From Ischnura elegans (lineage: Eukaryota > Arthropoda > Insecta > Odonata > Coenagrionidae), in the NCBI RefSeq assembly GCF_921293095.1, contig NC_060251.1:56003585-56067584 (forward strand): DNA of 64,000 bases, read 5' to 3'. Within the stretch, counting starts at the first letter, position 1. The number at the start of each line of letters is the position of its first letter. Both the position numbers and the translations under genes were made by a program. Below the pieces are notes generated by a model. That model was not told the DNA's origin and made no database searches. It saw nothing but the letters and a program-made list of their open reading frames with translations. Shown in pieces: positions 20,531 through 32,264 of the stretch.

Positions 20531-20884
20531 ATGCATTCGTACATGTTCCTTTCCGGTCCACAAAAATCATTCACGCAAACATACATTAATTCATACATGT
20601 TAATGAACCGTGTAACCGGGCCTACAGGACCAAGTTTGGAGGAGATCTTCTGGGATAAATTGAATGAAGACGCTGAGGGACTGTGGAACACGCTTCGATG
20701 CGGACTATACCAGAAAACAATGATGACAAGGACGCTGGATTACTTAGCGAAGAATTTCGGAAGGGCGCTTTGGATGAGATCAAATGAACAGGACAGGAAG
20801 AGACAAAGGGGGTTCATGGGAGAAGATGATGCGATAAAGGCAGTGGAGCCCGATGAGGGAGAAGGAAGTTTGTTGCATATGTGA
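20531..20884 (+). CDS. Unrecognised 117-residue ORF
   Basis: Lies just beyond the end of family A copy 1. From residue 36 it reads SLEEIFWDKLNEDAEGLWNT, then LRCGLYQKTMMTRTLDYLAK, NFGRALWMRSNEQDRKRQRG and FMGEDDAIKAVEPDEGEGSL. It is highly charged and looks helical, unlike the low-complexity chance ORFs nearby. The first ~35 residues look non-coding, so the true start may be the Met codon near 20600. No domain recognised. It may be a transposon ORF fragment or an exon. Confidence 0.3.
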   Translation: MHSYMFLSGPQKSFTQTYINSYMLMNRVTGPTGPSLEEIFWDKLNEDAEGLWNTLRCGLYQKTMMTRTLDYLAKNFGRALWMRSNEQDRKRQRGFMGEDDAIKAVEPDEGEGSLLHM

Positions 20885-21550
20885 GGGGGAGGAAAGCGGG
20901 GGCCGACCAATCCCTGGTCGGGTCTCTGCGCGCAGACTCCGGGCGGCCCGGCGGAACTTCGCCGGGCGGTGGGCGGGGCTTAGTCGGGCAGTCTTTTCCC
21001 CCTCTTCTAGGGGTTCTGTGACGCCAACTACATCCCCCGCATGTAGAGCGTATTTTCCCCGCGAACGTGAATGTCGCCTCTGACGAGACATGATGAGTCA
21101 TCGCTTCCCACTTACCGAAAAAATATCACCGTAGGCCGACAGAAGAAATGCGTGATCATTTGGGTACGCATTGGAGTCACCGACTCAAAAAAGCACCTAT
21201 ATTCTATCGATGTGTGATAAACACACATAAAAATTGTAAAAAGATTCATTATTACGCCCGTTAATTAGTTGAAATTGGCTAATTATTCGAGGCAAAGAGA
21301 ATATTTCCCAGAATTTAAAGAAATGTTTGTGTTTCTTTAATTAAATCCTCTCTCTAACAATAAGTCTTGTTGGGTAAATGGAGGAGCTAATAGTATTTAA
21401 TACATGTTTTCAAAATTTAATGAAAAGTTTTACCTACGTTTTTCTTTGAGGCATAATCTCCTTTTTTTAAATCTGAAATTACGACCACGAGTTCAAGTAC
21501 ATGCATAAGAACTCATGAACATCAAAGTAAACGGTGAAACCATCTAAGTT
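20885..21550. other. CpG-rich patch then AT-rich spacer
   Basis: 20885-21070 is strongly CpG-rich (GGGCGGCCCGGCGGAAC-like). The remainder is AT-rich without recognised features. Confidence 0.35.
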
Positions 21551-21970
21551 AAGCCTGAATTATACTAAGGGGTTTTCCGTCCCTCAGAATGATAGCTCCA
21601 GCGATAGGTTTTCAGGGACAAGAAGAGTGATCACTCGAGCCATCATTTTATGAATCACAGGGACATTCCCACCGTCCCTTTTTCCATCGCTTATTCCGTT
21701 CTCTGTAAGTATTTAGCGCTATCATTCAATTAAAAGCCAAGCGCGGCGTTGCAATCGCTGCTCTGATTGGCAGTAGGACGGCGCCAGCGATGGGTTCAGC
21801 GACGTAAAAAGGGACGTTCCGAGTGATGGGAAAAAGGGATGGGATTTCCATCCCTCGAGACATCGCGGAAAATGATAGCGTTAAACTTTAATTTTTTCCG
21901 CCATAATTGGAGTCATTGCTGGAGCTGTTCCTCGAACGGGATGGAAAAAATGATCGTGTGATTCAGGCTT
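21551..21970. mobile_element. Family B miniature element, copy 1
   Basis: Begins AAGCCTGAAT and ends ATTCAGGCTT (perfect 10-bp inverted termini). Internal sequence contains inverted GGGAC/GTCCC and CCATCGC/GCGATGG words. Matches 31080-31473 throughout, including TTTCAGGGAC, TCCATCGCTTATTCCGT and CATTCAATTAAA. Confidence 0.7.
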
Positions 21971-22429
21971 TAGTTAAATTAATATATGTTGCATATCAAT
22001 AAAAGTTTTTACTCTCAATGGTATTCTGTGCCTGGCGTTATCCTGTGGAACTGCTTCATCATACACAGACGAAAATTGCTTTGATGTTAGCAAACGCTTC
22101 AGTGCTATCTCAAAAGTTTTTAAATAAAATTTCAGTAGGAAGTATTGGTTTGTATATTTTTATTTTATTCGTCAAAATAATACATCGGCACGAATTATAT
22201 GTTCTTGAAAAGGTGGGTCTGAAGAATGATTTCATTGCAATTGCTAAAATATATTAGATATATTTTTCCTTGGGGTTTTCAAAATATCCCCAATATCCAA
22301 AATCGTCCACTCCGCTAAGGCATGAAAGCACAAACTGATAAAGAATAATCCGTCTAATGACGGACCACGAACGAGATAAATATAATCGCTCCCGTGAGTC
22401 TGAAGTGATGCTTCCTTTAATCCGTTTCG

Positions 22430-25400
22430 TAGTAGGCAGGGCGGAAGGAACCCTCGTACTGTTTTTCCGCCGAATGACCTCACTGCGAGACACGTAATCA
22501 GGAACGGGATGATGAGGAGAGTGTGAGATACAAAAGGAGCAAGGACCCTTAAAATACAGCCCACGCGTGTAAAGAGATTGAGAATCAAAGCAATAAACCT
22601 ACTATGATAAGGGTAACTGGTACGGATAAAGATGTTGTTAAAAAAAATAGGTTGGTTGATATCTAATACCGTCAACTGGGGTAAATTTGGCCTAACTTTT
22701 CATGAATTCTAGGAAAAAATACTTATCTAATTTTAAAATTAATAAACAATGTATATAGTGATTAAAATTGTCGAAAGATCATATACCTTCAATTTAAGAC
22801 TTCTGATTTTCGAATCTCGATTTAAACAGTTAACGTTCAAAATCCCTTCTATTATATGGAACTAAAACCCAAACTAATTCAGGAGCGAAGCTAGTTCTGC
22901 TTCATGTCGACTGATGCAAGAACTAAGTTGATTACTCAATCCAAATCTATGAATCGTTTTGCGTAATTGAGCCAAAGTTATTAGGAACGGACTTACCACA
23001 GTTGACTGCATAAAAGAGTAGTGATTTTTCTTAAATTAGTATTTTTTGGGAAAATCACCAGTCTCTTACATTATTATGATGTACATCCACCTGATGGAGA
23101 CTGAAAACACGCTTTTGAATGGAATTGTGTTCAAATATAAGTTTTCCTTACAAAATCAGTGCAAATAAAACTTTTAGTTGGGACGTCGAATTAAATAAAT
23201 TCTCATGATAATTGATGTAGATAGTTGAAAATTGGTAAGCAGAAGATAAATCATAGGAAATTTTGATAATAAAACAGATAAATATACTTTTTATCTTCCT
23301 TTTTTAACGCTAAAACCGCTAAAGCAGTTGACTTTGAGATAAAGTTTCGATGAGTATTTTTACCCTTTAAATTTAGCTTTCAAGATATACCTTCTTGAGT
23401 TTAGAAATTATTCAATATCCCTTTCAACACGATGAAACCACAGACAGATGAAAAACCTTTCACAAGTTAATAAACACCGATGCTTTAACTATGAGTGCCC
23501 ATAAAGGAGATTAGCAGACTTGCTCCTGAGATCCTCCTCTAACTATGCCCCTTTAAGCATCTACGAGATGCATGACGTAATTGAGGCAACCCTAGCATAA
23601 GTTTTCCACTTTACGTATTTCCACATTAGCACGTCAAATTATCCATACGCTTTGAAATAAATGTAATGAATTACAATTCGTAAGAATAAAATGAAGAAGA
23701 GCAATGGGTGACCAAGAAGGAGATTACATAATGTGGTTATGGGAACCCTAGTGTTTTGGATTTTTCCACCGAATGAACTCATAGTCCCCGGGACCGTAAT
23801 TAGAAACAGGAATAGAGTAAGGTAGAGAAAAGGGTGAGTTAGAAAAGGAACAAGAGTAGGTACTTGAAATACAACCTACGCGTACATAGGTAATGGGAGT
23901 CAGGTATATACTAAACTAAGGGTAACTGGAACGGCTACAATCGAGCTGAAAATAAATTTTTGTGGTTTCTTTTTAAAATAAATAAAATAATTCCTAGTAG
24001 AGAAGTCGAATTATTCATGCCCATGGAGATTGATACAGAATTTTGCAAATAGTAACAATTATATGAATATCTGAAAATAGGAGAAGTTAAAATTAATTTT
24101 TTATACACTATGTTTAAAATGAGGGTGCCATTAAAAAGGTTTGCTTCAAATCAGGTCTGCTATTTTTTTTAATCCAACAGATTAGCTTCAAAATCTTTAT
24201 TTATCTTGGATTGATAAAATACTTTCAATCCTATGTACCACAACATGAAACCACAGGCAAAAAGAACCCTTTCTTCAATATATTATTTATTATTGTAAAG
24301 TCTACGCCTACACCTAAATGTGAGCTACGTTTAACCATGAAGGATATTCTGAGACTGGCTTCCGTGATCCATATATCATGGCCCTTATAATCCTTTACGA
24401 GGTACATGATGTGGTTGAGTGAACCCTAGCAAAGTTTTTCCATCGAACGAACTCACAGTACAGATGTGGCCCGTGCTTAGATACAGGAAGAGATAGAAAA
24501 GGAACAAGGGCCCTTGAAATGTAATGCACGCGTGTGTATAGAGTAAATTGGAGTAAAATCAATATAATAAATTAATGGTAAATATCACGGCTAAAATATG
24601 GTTTAAAAATAATAAGTTTTTGCTATCATTTAATATTCATTTTGAAAATCAATGAAAATATCATTTACAGGCGGTACGTCTAATCATTCATCCGCATGAA
24701 AATAGATACATAGATAAACAATTTGCCAGAATAAGATAACCCTGAGATATTGAGAAAAAACGAAGGAAACAACCATACTTTCGTGATCCTGATATCATGG
24801 CCCTTATAATCATATAGCAGATGCGTATGGTTAAGTGAACCGTAGCGCAGCTTTTCCGCCGAAAGAACTCCAATTGCAAGGGCAAGTAATTAGAAACGAG
24901 AGGAAAATAACATGTAGGTGATTGAAATAATTCCTAGTATGTAGTCAAATTATTCATGCTCATGAATATCGATGCATAACACTTCCGATTCTTTTTCATT
25001 TATTGTTTTTCACAAGTAATTCATCTTGTTACTGCAAATAGTAACAAGATGAATTACTGAAAATAGGAGAAATTATATTCAGTTTTTATGTAATTAGCTT
25101 AAGATGATAGAGCCATTAAAATTGTGCTTCAAATATTTATCTGATATGTTTTTTAATCCAAAAGATAATCTTTAAAATTTTTATTTTCCTACAGTTTGAG
25201 AAACTTTTCAATCCCACCTACCACAAATGAATACCACAGGAGGATAGAACCTTATCTTCAGTACATTATTGTAAAGTCTACGGCAACACATAAATATGAA
25301 CAATGAGTGACTATGAAGGACGCGTAATCAGATATACTTCCGTGATCCTGATACCATTTCCATTGTAATCCTTTACGAGATACATGATGTGATTGAGGGA

Positions 25401-25540
25401 ACCTTAGCACAGTTTTTCCACCGAACGAACCCACAGTGCCAGGGCCCGTAATTAGAAACAGGAAGAGATAGAAAAGGAACAAGGGCCCTTGAAATGTAAC
25501 CCACGCGTGTATATGGAAGAGATGGGAGTCACAGCATGTC
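22430..25540 (+). repeat. Degenerate tandem array (about five units)
   Basis: A module (CCCTAGC-like, TTTTTCC-RCCGAA, GCCCGTAATTAGAAACAGGA-like, AAAAGGAACAAGG, CTTGAAAT, ACGCGTGT) recurs at about 22440, 23740, 24420, 24835 and 25395. Upstream modules (GTCGAATTATTCATGC-type and ACCACAG-AGAACC-type) accompany most copies: C-type at 23182, 24006, 24676 and 24953; A-type at 23440, 24245 and 25215. Units vary in length (about 280-820 bp) and are heavily diverged. No coding frame is maintained. Confidence 0.75.
25015..25058. repeat. Perfect 19-bp hairpin with 6-nt loop
   Basis: Left arm AGTAATTCATCTTGTTACT (25015-25033), loop GCAAAT, right arm AGTAACAAGATGAATTACT (25040-25058), with no mismatch. 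The related array unit near 24045 has only the right-arm type sequence (GCAAATAGTAACAATTATATG), so the left arm was added later. Confidence 0.9.
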
Positions 25541-26150
25541 CTCCCTGCAGCGGGGGACTCGTCAGATCCCTTCAGCGCTGAAGAGGCAACGCCCCATCTC
25601 AGCCATCTCCAGCAAGCAAGCGGGTGGAGAGGGGCAAGTGGAATAAGGGTTGCAATGAAAAGGACCTCCCCTTCTGGAAAATACCCTTCCCCCCTACCCG
25701 ATTCCCCATCGTCCTCCAGGCGTCCTTTACCCCTCCCTTTTCAATTCCACCCTCTCCCTTCAAATCCACCTTGAAGTGGATGAACCCTACTAGCCCCGTT
25801 TCCTTCCCAAGAAAAAGGGGCATCCCACCACACTTCCTCCGGCCATTGATCACAGAAAAAAGTGGAAGTATGGGAGAAAAGAATCTCTGTGAATGAAAAA
25901 AAATTCGCTACTCACGACTCGGTGGCAGAGCCACTTAAAAATTCACTTCCGCGTACAAAATTATTGACGTGCAATACAATTTCGGTAATCCGGCCTTGCG
26001 GTAATTCAGGATGTCCAGCAATCCGGAGTATAGTGCTTGCGACCTCCCTTCAGCTAATTTCACCAGTTTTAAAGAAAATATTCTTCAATACATGGTACGT
26101 ATTTGTTTTATAATTATGTAGGCATGTAACTAGACTCACCCCCGGAGCAT
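25541..26150. other. GC-rich then AT-rich spacer
   Basis: 25541-25860 is pyrimidine- and CpG-rich with overlapping chance ORFs on both strands. No repeat partner found. Confidence 0.3.
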
Positions 26151-26154
26151 TAGG

Positions 26155-26432
26155 GAGTGTTGGCGCCACTATATTTTTTTATTTATTTAATCATTCAAAA
26201 ACAGCCGAAACGGCCTTTACATTGAATATAAACATGAAATCTGCATATTTAACAAATATAAACTATAAAAAGGATATTCGTGTATTATGATTCTCGCTTG
26301 TATTTCAACAAATCAAAATTAACACATAAATATTACAAACAATTGCCCTGGATTACTATTCATGAAGAAAGTCGGGAGCGACGACACGTACCATTATTTC
26401 ACAAATCGAATTACGCACAAATTACGGACAAA
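26155..26432 (-). mobile_element. Retroelement 3' end
   Basis: On the minus strand the sequence ends with AAAGGCCGTTTCGGCTGTTT (a GC-rich hairpin) followed by GATTAAATAAATAAA, an A-rich simple tail typical of non-LTR 3' ends. No coding part recognised. Confidence 0.4.
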
Positions 26433-26435
26433 ATA

Positions 26436-27042
26436 GGGTAGTTTCCTTCATCAAAGAAAATAAAAAGGATTGATTGCGATTCGTTACCCACTATTAGTGT
26501 ATTCATAATATGCAAATTATTTGGTTTTAGAAATCCCAGTTTAGACGAATGGCAACGGTCAATTTTAACCTCATTTGAAAAAGGCCAGATTGGCGACTAT
26601 GCGATGCCACTCCACGTGACGCAACGGGGACCTAGGTTCTATACGAGTAGATAGGGGTTTTACATCGTCTGAGGTTACCAATGCATGCATGAGGTGGAGA
26701 GCACAGGGAAACATCTCTTAATAATCACTTATTAAAATTGTCGGAAAGATTCCTTCGTTTGATAGGGTATTTATAATCCTTATTTAAGCCAAGCTTCTAC
26801 CTGCTAGCAACGTAGCCTCGCACTGAAGTGGCTTCATACAGCGGCAGCGAGAACCAGAATGACGTCACGCGGGCTTTTCCGAGCATCCATATTTAGCCGT
26901 CGCGTTTTCGCGCGCTTGAAATTTTTCACTTTTCATTTAATTTCGAAAAATAGATAGTCATATTTATGCATAAAAGCGTGAAATACGTACTCCAGGAGTA
27001 ATAATCTTTCAATTTAGGCAATTAAAAAATAGGAAACCACCC
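26436..27042 (+). mobile_element. Family A miniature element, copy 2 (607 bp)
   Basis: Same termini as copy 1 and flanked by TA (26434-26435, 27043-27044). It has internal deletions relative to copies 1 and 3, notably in the CTACCTGCTAGC segment. Confidence 0.8.
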
Positions 27043-27419
27043 TAATCCATCGAAAAGTCGTCAGTGATGGAGAACGAGGAGCTTACCCGGATGAAATCCC
27101 GAGAAGAATTTACAGCCACGATTCGTATTCCCTTTCTTCCCCTTGCGTTTTCTCCACCACGATGCATATCACATAACCGGTGCAATGTGTAAACGTTGAT
27201 AGAGAAAATCCACGCGGATATTGCTACCCGAACTCGTGAACACCTCGGGCTCATGAATTGGCCGATTAATTTGGTCATAGTAAGCTATTGCTGGGAATTG
27301 GAGACTTAACAGATTTCCTATTCTTCCTCAATATTGCCTTTAAGGTCCATGACTGATGAGGAAATCATCATCATAAGTCAACAATCGTAACATTGGTTTT
27401 ACGCATCTCTCCTATCCAC

Positions 27420-27670
27420 TTGCCTTTTCAAATTGACGTATTTCTTCTCTTTTACATCCTTTATCACCAGTCTTATGTTACTCATTCGGGGCCGTCCTTT
27501 GCCCTTCCACCTGTCCTTCTACGATTGCTTTCATCGGGCCATCATGCATCATAATATGGCCAAAGGAGTCTTCTACATAAGGTTTCCAGAAGACTTTTCT
27601 CCTACTCTTAATACCACTACCACATTATATACTTTGTCGATCCATCATACTTCGGCAGCAGAAAGATGAA
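27420..27670 (-). pseudogene. LINE C-terminal fragment (GRPRM subfamily)
   Basis: The minus strand encodes, across frame breaks, a VNEVVLERVGERRSLL-like segment, HDGPMKAIVEGQVEG and GRPRMSNIRLVIKDVKEKKY. It overlaps the first unit of the tandem array that follows. Confidence 0.65.
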
Positions 27671-28560
27671 GATAAACTCATCAAAATATCACCAGTATAT
27701 TGTTCAAGTGGCAAATGAAGAGCACCCTTGCCAATTTTTGCTATTCATATTACATACTCCTCGAACATCAAGCACGCACCTACGTAATCGCCGCCGGCTA
27801 CGAGACTGACTTGATTTATCTTCTCGCAGTGCGAAAAATGATGCAGAAATGGGGGACAGTGCACACGGTGGTCTACTAGGGCTAATTCCGCAGCGTATTC
27901 ATATTATTCGCATAATGTGGCCACTGGCCAACTAAGTTGTCCCATCTTTTCCTTAAGGTTTTCATAAGACTTCTCCCTCTCTTCACAGTATATCCTCATT
28001 ATTTACTTTGTCGATTCATCATACTTCGGTAGCAGAATAATGAATTAACTCATCAATACCATAACCTATGCATTGTTTGATTGATTAAAATAGGACATCC
28101 GCGCCGATTTTGCTATTCGTACTCTTCGGGCATCAGTTGCGTACCTACGTAATCGCCACAGACTACGAAACTGACTTGATTTACCTCGCAAGTGGTCAAC
28201 TAAGTTTTCCCGTCTTCTATTTATGGTTTTTCGAAGACTTCTTTATTCTTCCACTCTTATTAGCACTACCTGATTACTGTTCTTTACGTCGATCCATCAT
28301 ACTTCGGTAGCAGAATGATGAAGATAAACTCATCCAATTTACTATCGCTACATTGTTTAAGTGGTGAAAAAAGGACACCCACGCTGATTTTGCTATACTC
28401 CTTGGACATCAAGTACGTACCAACAGAATTGCCACCGGCTATGAGACTGACTTGATTTATCTTCTCGCAGTGCGAAAGAGGATGCAGAAATGGGGGACAG
28501 TGCACACTGTGGGCTACTAGTGCTAATTCCGCTTCGTATTCATTCCTCTTTTCTCTTCCT
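27578..28560 (+). repeat. Tandem array of about three LINE-derived units
   Basis: The anchor TCCATCATACTTCGG recurs at 27641, 28015 (one change) and 28293. It is each time preceded by an AGACTT-CT-CTCTT stretch and followed by AGCAGAA-ATGAA-AACTCATC, then ACGTA-AATCGCC-C-GGCTACGA and GACTGACTTGATTTA. 27826 and 28467 share GGGGGACAGTGCACAC. Part of each unit is the tail of the LINE family at 27420, so a LINE fragment was captured and amplified. Confidence 0.75.
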
Positions 28561-29599
28561 CCAGGCTGTTGCCTCCCCAGTCCACCCACTCCAAACGCCC
28601 ATCGCGAAACCCTATTCTCCCCACTATACACCCCCCCCCCCTACTGAGCTCCCTTTCGCTACAAAGACCCATTTATCTCCTGCGGTCCGGAACAAGAGAG
28701 AAAGAGAAGGCTCCCTCTTCAGACCAAACCATCCCGCGGGCCTTTTAACTCGGAGCGGACCTCGTACCATCCCTTGCGGTACTCCTTCCTTTTCCCCCGC
28801 AGGCGGAATACTCAACTCTCCCCTCCCGCCAATATCTCCTGAACATCGACCGAATTTCGCCTCTGGGGGTTTTTATGGGGCCTGTCCTTCCTCTTTTAAG
28901 CTTCGGTCCCCAGAGCAGAATGGTGTACATTATCGCCTCACTACATTTACTTCCCCCTTTTATCCTTTACTGGAACATTTCTCACTTCTCCTCTTGACAA
29001 GTCCCCCTATCTTGGTGCGTCTCTTGCTTGCATATATATGCGTTTACATATGTGCAGGTCCCTGTCGGTCCACATTTTTACCCTCCAATTTCTCGCATCA
29101 AACATTTTCTATTTCACTTCCATGATAGTCCGCCTCTAGGAGCGTAGAACAGGAACGAAAGATGGACAGTTGCAGAAACCGCAGAAGGATTTGAGTGACC
29201 TACTATTATTTCTCCGTTGACTTCGCCCACTGCGTGTTTTGTTTACATATATACATGCAAATTACATACATTCACAGGAGATTAAATAATACGATAGGAA
29301 TACACGACATAAAATGGACAAATACAACAGTAAAGAAAAGGACAAAAGCCAGAAATCGAAGGGTAAAAAAATGTTACCTCACTAGAATTGGAACCCAATA
29401 CCTATCTATTACGCGTCAATTGTACGTATAATTAGGCTAAGAGGGCACGGTGGATTAGAACAGATACATCGGAAAGTAATGGGTTCCAACTAATCGGCCC
29501 CATTTTTTTCTATCGGATATCTAGCTTCTAACATTCCACTTCATCGTTGTCTTATTTCATATTATGTCATGTGCTCCCTATCTTTCACCTCATACCATT
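28561..29599. other. Pyrimidine-rich then AT-rich non-coding sequence
   Basis: A 211-codon ORF (28490-29125) crosses this stretch but is low-complexity Pro/Ser-rich. It begins inside the tandem array and shows no domain. Not accepted as a gene. Confidence 0.35.
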
Positions 29600-29858
29600 A
29601 AAGCATTCTACCGATTAGGGTATTTTAGCATTCTACCGTTTAGGGTATATTAGGGTATTATTTAGATTAGGTTTCCATGGAGCCATAGAGTATGTAAGAC
29701 GTATTCTAGCTTCATCCACTTTATTAGTGTATTTTTCTCTTCAATTCACAATAAGGCTTACTCCCTTTCATTCTATCTAAAAATCCTATTCTCTTCCTTC
29801 CTCTCCCTCGTTTACCTAACATTCTCCAACATTGTTTTCAAAATACCCTTCCGCAAAG
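29600..29858 (-). pseudogene. LINE C-terminus and 3' end
   Basis: The minus strand matches 54590-54740 closely (AACGAGGGAGAGGAAGGA, GGATTTTTAGATRGAATGAA, CTTATTGTGAATTGA). A 25-bp unit (AGCATTCTACCG-TTAGGGTA) is duplicated at 29602-29651, at the very 3' end of the LINE. Confidence 0.7.
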
Positions 29859-30164
29859 CAGTGGCGCAGTGAGGGGGGGAGGTTTGGGGGATAAAAGCCC
29901 CCCCAGAGCTCAGAGAAATTTTTAAGTTTAATCTATTTTACTTAATTGGATTGATATTACTAATACAATAGTGTAAGGACTCATAAAATATCCCCCAGAA
30001 AGCCGTAAAACTCACCATTTTGAACCATTTATCCAAAAATTCCGCAATTTGTTAATCTCGCACATACCGCTCATCCTAGAGGGTATTCCATATTCCCACA
30101 TACATATTCCGGTATTAGTTGCTCCTAAACCCCCCCCCGGCCTTAATTCCTAGCTGCGCCCCTG
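29859..30164. mobile_element. hAT-type MITE with 8-bp target duplication (306 bp)
   Basis: Begins CAGTGGCGCAGTGAGG and ends CTAGCTGCGCCCCTG, imperfect inverted termini. CCGCAAAG (29851-29858) and CCGCTAAG (30165-30172) flank it, 7 of 8 identical. G- and C-runs lie just inside each end. Inserted next to the LINE fragment. Confidence 0.8.
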
Positions 30165-31079
30165 CCGCTAAGTACCTACTCGCTCCATCCATAACTTCCG
30201 TCTCCTCCGTATCTCATCTCGAACAATTTATATTGATTTATACACATATACCTACGCACTCTATCCTTATTTTTTCTTACTGAAACGTTTTTCACTTCTG
30301 GGAAAGCCCCGTTTTGCCGACGTTTCCCTACAAGACCCCATTACTACGCCCTATCTTGGTAGTACGTTTCTCGCATGTATAAACACGTGTTCATACGTAT
30401 CTGGTGTGCGAGACCAAATGTCGCGTTAGCTTCTCTGGGAGGGTGAGGGGGAAGTTCTCTTGTTATTGGGAGGAGGGGCACCAAAGCACTCTTCCTACCC
30501 TAACACCAGCCGACAACCCTCCCCGCCCCCTTTTTATACATTCGCCCGACTTCAATTGTCACGCGAGTCTCTCTCTCTCTCTCTGCGTCACTCAATTCTC
30601 ACTTCGTTTCTTCATTTTCGCACCCGCACCCCTGACTCTTGACCCCCACCCCCTTTGAATTTTCACCCCTGGTTAATCTTTGATGTGGTTGCTCGCAACG
30701 AAATCAACTAGGCGCTTAAACAGTGGCAACCATTAAAGGAGGACAAGGGTAGCTGAATTCTAAAGAGCCATTAGATGTTACAGTGGTCGTGGTATTTTAA
30801 AATAATATCATCAACTGATTTAAAATATAGTACCTAATACTGGCACAGTACATGGCCACTTGTTAAGGGAACTTTCGCAAGGAATAGGGAAAAAATACTA
30901 AAATTAAGTTCAGCTTGAACTGATAAGCACGCACGCTTTTTCTTCCAGTGATGAAAAGCTTCTTATTTTAATATTTTTTACCTAATTTTTATTGACGATT
31001 TACTATTTTATTTCATACACTATCAGTGAAGGCCTGCGTTGAGCTAACTTGACCCTCAATTACAAGATAATTTTTGCAT
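30165..31079. other. Non-coding, nothing recognised
   Basis: Pyrimidine-rich to 30660 with a (CT)n run at 30571-30584, then AT-rich. Short ORFs are compositional. Confidence 0.35.
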
Positions 31080-31473
31080 CCTTCCGAGTGATAGCAGCTT
31101 TTCAGGGACCAAAGGAATGATCGCCCCACTCATCATTTTCTGAATCACACGGATATTCCCATCGTCCCTTTTCCATCGCTTATTCCGTCGCTTTGCGTAT
31201 TTAAAACTGTCATTCAATTAAAATTCAAGCGCGGCGTTACAATCGTTATTGTCGGCCGTGCGTTCTGATTGGCTGAAGGACGGTGCCAGCGTTGGTTTCA
31301 GCGACGGATAAAGGGAGGTGCCGAGTGATGGAAAAAAGGATGGGATTTCAATCCCTTAAGCCATCGCGGAAAATTATTGCGTTAAAAGTTGATTTTTTCC
31401 CGCCATCAATGGAACGATCGCTGGAGTTATTCATCCTAAGGGATGGAAACAATGATCGTGAGATTCAGCCTTA
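31080..31473. mobile_element. Family B miniature element, copy 2
   Basis: Homologous to 21580-21970 throughout and ends GATTCAGCCTTA, equivalent to copy 1. The left terminus is diverged and its boundary uncertain. Confidence 0.65.
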
Positions 31474-31585
31474 ATGTATTGTTATTTAACCGTCCTAGTT
31501 AGAGCTCGCGGTATTACACAGTTCAAGATTTTGAGACTGAAAGAGCTAATTTGATTTTTAAAAAGCGGTTAGCAAGGGTAGAGGG

Positions 31586-32256
31586 CAGGGATGGCAAGTG
31601 AAACGAAACGTAAGTCAAAACCAGTAAAATTTCAATAGTTTCGTTCCCGGGAGCGAAATGCAGAAACGAAACGAAATATATTTAAACCCGGTGAGCTAAA
31701 CTCAGCGTTGAAACGAAATCGGAGTCAAAACTACTTCGGGTCGAAATTATACTAAACCCCTGGAACGAAACGAAACGAAACGCAGATAATGTTTCGCACC
31801 GGAGGGACCACGTGCTTCACCTTCGCACAGTTTAGTTTCGACCCACAAACCGAGTACGAAATATGGTTGAATGAAGTAGAGTTTCGGCCTACCGCCATTA
31901 GATGCACGGGGCACTCATATTTTTGCCACTGACAGGAGAATGATGTACGCAAACTGGACATACGATTTTTAAGCTCAATGTTTTAACCTCTCTACACGTA
32001 TGTGAAACGTAATGCCTCGAAACTATTCTCTTTTATCCCCCTCCACTCAACTTCTAGGATCGAAACTTAACTATTAGCAGCGGAGTTTCGATTAATTTAG
32101 TTTCGTTCCATGGAGTAAAGTTTCGTCCATCGTCGAAACTAAACTCCTTGGTGATTTTAATTTCGTGCAGGAACGAAACTAAACTTAGCCCTCGTATTTT
32201 CGTTTCCCTCCGGGTCGAAACGAAAAATTTTCGTTTCGTTTCACTTGCCATCCCCG
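31586..32256. mobile_element. hAT-type MITE rich in CGAAAC repeats (671 bp)
   Basis: Left CAGGGATGGCAAGTGAAACG; right, inverted, CGGGGATGGCAAGTGAAACG. Flanks GTAGAGGG (31578-31585) and GTGGAGGG (32257-32264) form a 7/8 target duplication. Both halves are packed with GAAACGAAAC and GTTTCGTTTC words facing inward, giving extensive self-complementarity. No transposase frame. Confidence 0.85.
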
Positions 32257-32264
32257 GTGGAGGG

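Noticed and set aside
27578-28560. CRISPR-like regularly spaced repeats
   Set aside because: Unit length and spacing vary, the repeats are long and diverged and include LINE coding sequence. The genome is eukaryotic.
28490-29125. 211-codon plus-strand ORF
   Set aside because: Pro/Ser-rich low complexity, begins inside a LINE-derived tandem array and has no domain.
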